Of a stretch of DNA of 64,000 nt, positions 57,813 through 64,000 are shown piece after piece. The translations under genes and the position numbers were made by a program. This DNA comes from Streptomyces sp. NBC_00525. GTDB lineage: Bacteria; Actinomycetota; Actinomycetes; Streptomycetales; Streptomycetaceae. Where the stretch lies: assembly GCF_036346595.1 (NCBI RefSeq), contig NZ_CP107834.1, positions 5,580,001 through 5,644,000 on the forward strand. Reading direction: 5' to 3'. Position 1 is the stretch's first letter. Every line of letters starts with the position of its first letter. The notes under the pieces are model-generated. The model was given only the letters and a program-made list of their open reading frames with translations, ran no database searches and was not told the DNA's origin.

Positions 57813-58033
57813 GGCCCGATTTTCTCACCCGTTCGGGGCCTCGCCGGCGCCTCGCTCAGGACAACGTCCATGGACCCTTGGATCTCTGCCACCATGGGCG
57901 GCTGATCCTCGAACCACATCAGCGTGACCAGGCCCTCAAGCAGCGGATGCGGGCTCCTGTCGAACGGCAACAGGTTGACCCTGATGCGCCCCGACTCGGC
58001 GAGCTTGACGATGCGGTCCAGCTGATCGGCCAT
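57809..58033 (-). pseudogene. Truncated DUF5753 (Scr1-type regulator) remnant
   Basis: 74 codons from ATG 58033 match the C-terminal part of DUF5753 proteins (ADQLDRIVKLAESGRIRVNLLPFD, HPLLEGLVTLMWFEDQP, VAEIQGSMDVVLSEAP). The preceding frame still reads like the family (GGRGPAVM) but no XRE helix-turn-helix or rest of the domain follows upstream, where the MMPL gene ends at 58101. The stop overlaps the kinase start. The HTH half of the original regulator has apparently been lost. A short functional peptide is less likely. Confidence 0.6.
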
Positions 58034-58100
58034 GACCGCAGGTCCCCGCCCTCCCGCGCCCCGGACTCCGGGACGGGGGAGGGCGCGGACACCCTCGGGG

Positions 58101-60392
58101 TCAGACGCCGACCCGCTCCGGGGCCTCGCCGCCGCGTGCGGGTGCGGGCGGCGCCGGCACGTCGTCGTACGACTCGTCGTGCGTCATGTCCGGCAGCCGG
58201 CGCAGCCACTTCGGGAAGTACCAGTTGCGCTCGCCCAGCAGGGCCATCGTGGCCGGGAGCAGCACCCCGCGGATGATCGTCGCGTCGATCAGCACGGCCG
58301 CCGCGAGACCGACGCCCATCTGCTTCATGGACTGCATCGACAGCGTGCCGAAGATGGCGAACACGGCGACCATGATGACGGCCGCGCTGGTCACCACCCC
58401 GGCCGTGGTGACCACGCCGTGGGCGATGGCATCGCGGGTGGTGCGGCCCTGGAGGCGGGCCTCACGGATACGGGAGACCACGAACACGTGGTAGTCCATC
58501 GAGAGCCCGAACAGGATCACGAAGAGGAACAGCGGCAGCCAGGAGATGATCGCGCCGACGCCCTCGGCGCCCACCAGCGAGGCGCCCCAGCCGTGCTGGA
58601 AGATCGCGGTCAGGATGCCGTAGGCGGCGCCCACCGAGAGCAGGTTGAGGACGATCGAGGTGACCGCCACCGTCAGCGAGCGGAAGCAGAGCAGCATCAG
58701 CAGGAAGGCGAAGGCGACCACGAAGGCGAAGACCGGCACGACGGAGCCGACGATCTGCTCGTTGAAGTCCTTCGAACCGGCGACCTGCCCGGTGATCGGC
58801 GCCTCCACCCCGTCGACCGTGCCGAGCGTGGCCGGGCGCACGGTGTTCCGCAGCAGGTCCAGGCTCTTCTCGGCCGCTTCCTGGTCCGAACCGCCGACCA
58901 GCGGCACATCGATGACCGCGACGTTCTCCGCGTCGTGCGTCACGATGTCCACCGGACCCTTGGACGCGCCCGAGGCGACCGCCTGCTTGCGGAAGTCCGC
59001 CAGCGCCTTGCGGACCGGGGCGGCGCCGATGTCGTCGGCCCTGACCACGACCTGCGCCGGGTCGGCGCCCCCGGGGAACGCCTCGTTCAGCCGGTCGTAG
59101 GTCCGCACGATCGGCAGCGAGTCGCCGAACTCCTGGTCCAGGGTGAGGTTCTGGGTGTGCATGCCGAGCGCGGGCAGGGCGAGCGCCGCGAGCGCCCCGG
59201 CGGCGACCACGGCCGCGGTCCACGGCCGGCGCAGCACCGCGGTGAGCACCGCGCGCCAGATCCGGCTCTCGCCGTCCGCGCCGCCGTGCCGGGAGCGCTT
59301 GAGACGGCCCAGGAACGGCACCCGGCCCTTCTCGACCCGCTCGCCGAGCAGGGAGAGCAGCGCGGGCAGCACGGTGACCGAACCGACCATGGCGACGGCC
59401 ACGACCATCAGCGAGGCCAGGCCCATCGCCTCGAACTCGGCGATGCCGGTGAAGAGCATGCCCGCCATCGCGACGCAGACCGTCACACCGGAGACGACGA
59501 TGGCGCGCCCGCTGGTCGCGGCGGCGATCATCAGCGCGGTCCGGGCGTCCCGGCCCTTGGCCCGCTCCTCGCGCTCCCGGCGCAGATAGAACAGGCAGTA
59601 GTCGACGCCGACGGCCAGACCGACCAGCAGCATCACGGAGTTGGCGGTGTCACTCATCGGCTGGAAGTGGCTCACCACGCCCATCAGACCCATCGTCGCC
59701 ATGATCGCGGTGAGGGCCAGGGCGACCGGCAGCAGCGCGGCGACCAGCGCCCCGAAGGCGATGAGCAGAATGCCGAGCGCGACCGGTACGGCGGAGAACT
59801 CGGCCCGCTGGAAGTCGCTGCCGAACGCGTCGTCGAACGTCTTGCCCATGCTGGCGCCGCCGATCTCCTCGATCAGCAGCCCCTCGTGCTTCGCGTCCAC
59901 CTTCGCGACGGCGTCGAGCACCGGGCCGACGCGCTCGCTCGCCGTCTCCGCGTCGCCGCGCATCTCGAACTGCACCAGCGCGCTGTGCCCGTCCGCCGAG
60001 ATGGTCCCGGTGGTGTACGGCGAGGTGACGGCGGTGACCTCACCGGTGCCCTGTACGGCGTCGATCACCTCGTCGACGGCCGCCCGGAACTCCTTGGAGC
60101 CGGCCACCGGCCCGTCCCCGGCCGCCGACTGGATCAGCACGGTCTCACCGGCCGGGGCCTTGAGCCCCGCGTCCTCGATGATCTGCACCGCCCGGCCGAC
60201 CTCGCCGGACATCTGCTCGCTCTCCTTCACATCGACCCGGCCCGCCGCGGAGCCCAGGCCCATCGCCAGGACGACGAACAGCACCCAGATCGTCACCGCC
60301 GCCCAGCGGTGCCGCGCACTCCAGCCGCCCGCGCGGGCGGCGACGCCCTTGACCCGCGGCCCCCTCACCGCTGCCGAATCCACATTCCCCAT
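58101..60392 (-). CDS. MMPL-family transporter
   Basis: RND-superfamily exporter of 763 residues. One N-terminal membrane helix (AAVTIWVLFVVLAMGLGS), a large extracytoplasmic loop (about 55-190), five to six helices (about 195-370, with the NSVMLLVGLAVGVDYCLFY core), a second loop (about 410-570) and a second helix bundle (about 575-735, with ILFGLSMDYHVFVVSRIRE). Conserved Asp-Tyr pairs (GVDYCLF, SMDYHVF) are the proton-relay positions. Substrate probably lipid or hydrophobic. ATG at 60392 follows GAGGGGG. Confidence 0.94.
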   Translation of the reverse strand: MGNVDSAAVRGPRVKGVAARAGGWSARHRWAAVTIWVLFVVLAMGLGSAAGRVDVKESEQMSGEVGRAVQIIEDAGLKAPAGETVLIQSAAGDGPVAGSKEFRAAVDEVIDAVQGTGEVTAVTSPYTTGTISADGHSALVQFEMRGDAETASERVGPVLDAVAKVDAKHEGLLIEEIGGASMGKTFDDAFGSDFQRAEFSAVPVALGILLIAFGALVAALLPVALALTAIMATMGLMGVVSHFQPMSDTANSVMLLVGLAVGVDYCLFYLRREREERAKGRDARTALMIAAATSGRAIVVSGVTVCVAMAGMLFTGIAEFEAMGLASLMVVAVAMVGSVTVLPALLSLLGERVEKGRVPFLGRLKRSRHGGADGESRIWRAVLTAVLRRPWTAAVVAAGALAALALPALGMHTQNLTLDQEFGDSLPIVRTYDRLNEAFPGGADPAQVVVRADDIGAAPVRKALADFRKQAVASGASKGPVDIVTHDAENVAVIDVPLVGGSDQEAAEKSLDLLRNTVRPATLGTVDGVEAPITGQVAGSKDFNEQIVGSVVPVFAFVVAFAFLLMLLCFRSLTVAVTSIVLNLLSVGAAYGILTAIFQHGWGASLVGAEGVGAIISWLPLFLFVILFGLSMDYHVFVVSRIREARLQGRTTRDAIAHGVVTTAGVVTSAAVIMVAVFAIFGTLSMQSMKQMGVGLAAAVLIDATIIRGVLLPATMALLGERNWYFPKWLRRLPDMTHDESYDDVPAPPAPARGGEAPERVGV

Positions 60393-60750
60393 GACGGGCG
60401 TGCCCCCTCGTGACCGGCACCGGCCCCGCGCCGCCGCCTCCGCATTCGAAGGTAGGGGCGCCGTAAGGCCGTCTCGTCATGCTCTGCTCCTGACCGCGCG
60501 TCACGCCTCTCCACCTCGGGGAGGGGCCCTCCCCCCGACAAGGCGGATCGAAGCCCCTTACACGTAAAGGCGATCGGGGCATCCCGAGACCGCCGGGGGT
60601 GTGTTGTGACGAAAGGTTGGTGAGTGCGTCGGAGCTGTAGCGGGCTCTTGATCTGCGCGCGTCAATCGGCCAGGGTTTCGAGCCAACCCCCGGAGATCTT
60701 CCGGCCGGGGGCCAATCCCCCCACAAAGAATGACGAGGAGACCCCTCTTC
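60393..60750. other. Promoter region of the subtilase gene (358 bp gap)
   Basis: Divergent gap between the MMPL and subtilase genes without a credible reading frame. It holds a small GC hairpin (60518-60524 / 60528-60534) and a hairpin CCCCCGG / CCGGGGG (60687-60693 / 60705-60711) with a partly paired loop (GGAGATCTTCC), 40 bp before the subtilase start. The latter may be a leader structure. A possible promoter is the AT-rich stretch near 60540-60580; no consensus is certain. Confidence 0.45.
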
Positions 60751-61953
60751 ATGGCCAATCACAAGCGCGCACGCCGGTTCAAGCTGACCGCCTCCATCAC
60801 CGCGGTGGCGGCCGCCGCCGGCATCACCCTGCTCGGCACCCCGTTCGCCGGGGCGGCCCCCGCCCCGGCCCAGGGCAAGATCTACGGCGCCGACGCGGCG
60901 ACCGCGGTCGCCGGCAGCTACATCGTGATGCTGGACCACACGGCCGACAAGGAGAAGCTCGCCGAGGAGTACGGCGGGAAGCTGAAGCGCGACTACAGCT
61001 CCGCCATCAACGGCTTCTCCGCCAACGGACTTTCGGAGACCGAGGCCAAGCGGCTCGCCGCCGACCCGGCCGTCTCCAAGGTCGTCCAGAACAAGAAGTT
61101 CCACATCGACGCCACCCAGGACGACCCGCCGTCCTGGGGCCTGGACCGCATCGACCAGACGGAGACCGCCGGCGACAACGCCTACACCTACCCGGACAGC
61201 GCGGGCGAGGGCGTCAGCGCGTACGTCATCGACACCGGAGTCCGCACCACCCACGAGGAGTTCGGCGGCCGGGCCACCTCCGGCTACGACGCCGTGGACG
61301 ACGACGACAGCGCCGACGACGGCAACGGCCACGGCACCCACGTCGCCGGCACCATAGCCGGGTCCTCCTACGGCGTCGCCAAGAACGCCGAGATCGTCGC
61401 CGTCCGCGTCCTGGACGACTCCGGCTCCGGCACCACCGAGCAGGTCGTCGCCGGCATCGACTGGGTCACCGAGCACCACCAGGGCCCGTCCGTCGCCAAC
61501 ATGAGTCTGGGCGGCGGCGCCGACGAAGCGCTCGACGCGGCCGTCCAGAAGGCCATCGCCTCCGGCGTCACCTTCGCGGTCGCCGCCGGCAACGAGTCGA
61601 GCGACGCCGGCCAGGGCTCGCCCTCCCGCGTCCCCGAGGCCATCACCGTCGCCTCGTCCACCGTGGACGACCAGCAGTCGTCGTTCTCCAACTACGGCCC
61701 GGTCGTGGACCTCTACGCACCAGGCTCCGACATCACGTCCGCCTGGAACGACAGCGACACCGGCTCCAACACCATCTCCGGCACGTCGATGGCGACCCCG
61801 CACGTCGTCGGAGCCGCCGCCGTCTACCTCGCCGGACACCCGGACGCCACCCCGGCCGAGGTCGCCGCGGCCCTGACCGAGGGAGCCACCCCGGACGCCA
61901 TCGGCAACGCCACCGAGGGCACGGCCAACAAGCTCCTCAAGATCGTCGAGTAA
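60751..61953 (+). CDS. Secreted S8 subtilisin-like serine protease
   Basis: Protein of 400 residues. Signal peptide (FKLTASITAVAAAAGITLLG, AGAA cleavage region), then an I9 inhibitor propeptide (about 45-120: GSYIVMLDHTADKEKLAEEYGGKL in two parts, VVQNKKFHIDA). The catalytic domain shows Asp in YVIDTGVRTTHEEF, His in GNGHGTHVAGT, oxyanion Asn in AVAAGNESS and Ser in SGTSMATPHVVG. No C-terminal extension. ATG at 60751 follows GAGGAG. Its 3' end overlaps the convergent ABC gene by 17 nt. Confidence 0.95.
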   Translation: MANHKRARRFKLTASITAVAAAAGITLLGTPFAGAAPAPAQGKIYGADAATAVAGSYIVMLDHTADKEKLAEEYGGKLKRDYSSAINGFSANGLSETEAKRLAADPAVSKVVQNKKFHIDATQDDPPSWGLDRIDQTETAGDNAYTYPDSAGEGVSAYVIDTGVRTTHEEFGGRATSGYDAVDDDDSADDGNGHGTHVAGTIAGSSYGVAKNAEIVAVRVLDDSGSGTTEQVVAGIDWVTEHHQGPSVANMSLGGGADEALDAAVQKAIASGVTFAVAAGNESSDAGQGSPSRVPEAITVASSTVDDQQSSFSNYGPVVDLYAPGSDITSAWNDSDTGSNTISGTSMATPHVVGAAAVYLAGHPDATPAEVAAALTEGATPDAIGNATEGTANKLLKIVE

Positions 61954-62827
61954 CCGCCCGCCGACCGCCGGCGGCCACCGCGCCCTCCCCCACGGGGCGC
62001 GGCGGCCGCCTGGCCCGCGCCGCCCACCGGCCGTCCGTCCGGCTGATGCGCACCGGATGGCCGAAGCACTCGCTCACCAGCTCCGTGGTCAGCACCTCGT
62101 CCGCCGCGCCCGAGGCCAGACACCGTCCGTCGCGCAGCAGCAACGCGTGCGTCGTGGACGCGGGCAGCTCCTCCAGATGGTGTGTCACCAGCACCGTCGC
62201 CAGCCCCGGATGCTCCTCGCGCAGCGCGTCCAGACTGTCCAGCAACTGCTCGCGGGCGGCCAGGTCGAGCCCCGTCGCCGGCTCGTCGAGCAGCAGCAGC
62301 CGGGGTTCCGGCATCAGCGCGCGGGCGATCAGCGTACGGCCGCGCTCGCCCTGCGACAGCGCCGGCCAGCGCGACCCCTCCTTGCCGGCCATCCCCAGCA
62401 TCGCCAGCAGCCGCGCCGCCCGCTCCCGCTGCCCCGCACCCGGCGACCAGCGCGGCACCGGCTCCACCGAGTTCGTCAGACCGGTCAGCACCACCTCGTT
62501 CACCGTCAGCGGCGAACGCAGCGGATGACGCGGATTGACATGGCCGAGCAGCGTCCGCAGCTCCCGCAGATCCACCCGCCCCAGCGTCCGGCCCAGCACC
62601 TCGACCGAACCCCGCGTCGGATGGTTCACCGCCCCCAGCAGCCCGAGCAGCGTGCTCTTGCCGGCTCCGTTGGCCCCCAGCAGCGCCCAGTGCTCCCCGC
62701 CCCGCACGGTGAGCGACACCCCGTCCAGCAGGACGTTCCCCTCGCGTACGAGCGAGACCTCGTCGGCCCGGACGACCGGCACCGGGCTCGCGCCGGCGGC
62801 GGGGGACAGGGGTGCGGTGGTGGTCAC
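61937..62827 (-). CDS. ABC transporter ATP-binding protein (iron-siderophore / cobalamin-like type)
   Basis: Protein of 296 residues. Walker A GANGAGKSTLLGLLG, signature LSQGERGRTLIARAL, Walker B LLLLDEPATGLD and H-loop LVTHHLEE. A stand-alone ATPase of the ModF/YfmF type; no permease adjacent, so it may partner elsewhere or act in regulation. Residues 263-296 are a basic, low-complexity tail that reaches into the 3' end of the convergent subtilase gene. GTG at 62827 is the start. Confidence 0.88.
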   Translation of the reverse strand: MTTTAPLSPAAGASPVPVVRADEVSLVREGNVLLDGVSLTVRGGEHWALLGANGAGKSTLLGLLGAVNHPTRGSVEVLGRTLGRVDLRELRTLLGHVNPRHPLRSPLTVNEVVLTGLTNSVEPVPRWSPGAGQRERAARLLAMLGMAGKEGSRWPALSQGERGRTLIARALMPEPRLLLLDEPATGLDLAAREQLLDSLDALREEHPGLATVLVTHHLEELPASTTHALLLRDGRCLASGAADEVLTTELVSECFGHPVRISRTDGRWAARARRPPRPVGEGAVAAGGRRAVTRRS

Positions 62828-62965
62828 GTGCGGCTGCTCCTTCGTACGGGCGCGATCGCCTCGCGGCGTACCGGAAAGCCTATCCGTGCCCCGTACACAC
62901 TCCTCGCCCGGCACCTGTCGCCTTTCTTCAATACCGGCCCCGCGCGCCCGCCTAGGTTGGAACGC

Positions 62966-63550
62966 ATGAAGACCGAGCACGCCCACATGACCGAATGCGC
63001 CGCCGAGGCCGCCCGCGTGGCCCGGGGCGTCACCGCCCGACAGCTGGAGGCGACCGCCACCCCCTGCGCGGACTGGGACGTCCGCACGCTCGTCAACCAC
63101 TGGGTGCTCTACACCTCGCACGGCATGGAGCACCGGGCCCTGCGCACCGAACTGCCCGAGGAGCTGATCGCCCGCGACTTCACCGCCGACGCCGACTGGG
63201 CCGAGCGGTACGCAGCCCAGCTCGACCGGGCCGTCGCCGCCTGGTCCGACCCGGCCGTCTGGGAGGGCCCCATCGGCGAGGGCGATTTCGCGTCCCCCGC
63301 CGCCGACACCGCCGCGATGCTCATCGAGGAGATCGTGCTGCACGGCTGGGACGTGGCCCGCGCCACCGGACAGGAGTTCCGGATCTCCGACGCGGCCGCC
63401 GCCCATGTGCTGGGCACCGTGGAGAGGACCGCCGCGCTCTACCGTCAGTACGAGGGGTTCACCGACGAGGTGGACGCCCCCGGGGCCACCGGCTTCACCC
63501 GCGCCCTGGCCCTCAGCGGACGCGACCCGCACTGGCGCCCGGCCGCCTGA
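62966..63550 (+). CDS. TIGR03086 family metal-binding protein (DinB / maleylpyruvate isomerase-like)
   Basis: Protein of 194 residues with the four-helix DinB/MDMPI pattern. Metal-binding His positions are in TPCADWDVRTLVNHWVL and LIEEIVLHGWDVARATG. Homologues are putative mycothiol-dependent enzymes, but no substrate is known. ATG at 62966. The next gene is also a putative thiol-dependent redox protein, 78 bp downstream. Confidence 0.86.
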   Translation: MKTEHAHMTECAAEAARVARGVTARQLEATATPCADWDVRTLVNHWVLYTSHGMEHRALRTELPEELIARDFTADADWAERYAAQLDRAVAAWSDPAVWEGPIGEGDFASPAADTAAMLIEEIVLHGWDVARATGQEFRISDAAAAHVLGTVERTAALYRQYEGFTDEVDAPGATGFTRALALSGRDPHWRPAA

Positions 63551-63628
63551 CGGCCGGCCGCAATGGCCCAGGCGGACGGGCACCGAATGGCCCGGGGGAG
63601 TGCGCCACCGGCTGGCTAGGCTCGGCCC

Positions 63629-64000
63629 ATGAGCACACACCCCACCACGGAACAGGGCAGGCCCGCCGTCGACTTCTACTTCGACCCGGCCTGCCCGTTC
63701 GCCTGGATCACCTCCCGCTGGATGCTGGAGGTGGAGCGGCACCGCCCCATCGACCTCCGCTTCCACGTCATGAGCCTCTACCTGCACAACACCGGCAACG
63801 AACTCCCCGACTGGTACCGCGATCTCGTCGACCGGTCGATCGGCCCGGTACGGGTGGCGGCGGCCGCCGCCGAGGAGCGCGGCGAGGAGATCCTCCGCGA
63901 CCTCTACACCGCCCTCGGCAGCCGCATCCACCAGCGGAAGAACGAGGACTTCGACGAGGTGATCGCCCAGTCCCTCGCCGAACTGGAGCTGCCCGCCCGC
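63629..64000 (+). CDS. DsbA-like / Rv2466c-type mycothiol-dependent oxidoreductase, 3' end cut
   Basis: First 124 codons of a gene cut by the right edge. The N-terminus [21 protein letters not shown] matches the thioredoxin-like motif of Rv2466c-type mycothiol-dependent nitroreductases (DPxCPxxW-x2-SRW); only one Cys is seen in the active site, CPFA. The following helices ([35 protein letters not shown]) fit the inserted helical domain. ATG at 63629. Confidence 0.82.
   Translation, partial: MSTHPTTEQGRPAVDFYFDPACPFAWITSRWMLEVERHRPIDLRFHVMSLYLHNTGNELPDWYRDLVDRSIGPVRVAAAAAEERGEEILRDLYTALGSRIHQRKNEDFDEVIAQSLAELELPAR

Noticed and set aside
61937..63931. 664-codon minus-strand frame through the ABC ATPase
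   Set aside because: Only the last 296 codons match an ABC ATPase. The rest is antisense to the TIGR03086 and DsbA-like genes.

Overview
The window is chromosomal DNA from a Streptomyces or very close relative. Base composition is strongly G+C rich, with G/C in nearly every third codon position. GTG starts are common and genes often overlap as ATGA or GTGA. Content also fits: the coproporphyrin-dependent haem genes hemE, hemY and hemQ, treY/treZ/glgX, a mycothiol-type oxidoreductase, DUF3000, DUF4349, DUF6177/DUF6507 and TIGR04222 proteins. The order from fadAB to the peptidyl-tRNA hydrolase matches what I remember of the S. coelicolor chromosome; this is memory, not a search.

Layout. 1-4.9 kb: beta-oxidation pair fadB/fadA with a candidate operator upstream, then RNase D ending at a perfect hairpin. 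5-12.6 kb: LuxR-type response regulator, DUF3000, and the haem genes hemE, hemY and hemQ (the last two 4 bp apart), with a flavin disulfide reductase and a DUF4349 lipoprotein between. 12.8-16 kb: a three-gene operon of a DUF692 (MNIO) enzyme, a TIGR04222 membrane protein with a repetitive Gly/Ser/Cys tail, and a second TIGR04222 protein without the tail. It resembles a peptide- or protein-modification system and is the most interesting locus here. 16-19.4 kb: PTH2-like hydrolase, AIM24 protein, a two-gene ABC transporter whose ATPase seems to start at CTG, and a tiny Cys-pair protein.

19.4-26.9 kb is an accessory island read leftward: DUF6507, a 670-residue polymorphic-toxin-like protein with an AT-rich C-terminal domain, three pentapeptide-repeat paralogues interrupted by an unknown gene, DUF6177, and a polysaccharide deacetylase lipoprotein. 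27-37 kb: PhoX-like phosphatase, OsmC, ZapE-like ATPase, RibD-C reductase, a small conserved protein, murC, msrB, a lone GAP1-type protein and a Sua5/YciO protein. 37-42.3 kb: MarR regulator, the threonine-degradation operon tdh-kbl, a LysR regulator and an M24 peptidase.

42.3-54.5 kb is carbohydrate-rich. treZ and treY (separated by 5.8 kb) with glgX could convert glycogen or maltodextrin to trehalose. A GH1 beta-glucosidase, a DUF1707-FHA protein, a dihydrolipoamide-dehydrogenase-like flavoprotein, a LysR regulator and a shortened P450-like protein lie between them. 54.9-64 kb: HEPN-type protein, DEDDh exonuclease, APH-family kinase coupled to a truncated DUF5753 remnant, MMPL transporter, secreted subtilase overlapping a convergent ABC ATPase, TIGR03086 protein, and the start of a DsbA-like/Rv2466c-type protein cut by the right edge. 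fadB is cut by the left edge. I found no rRNA, tRNA, CRISPR array or insertion sequence.
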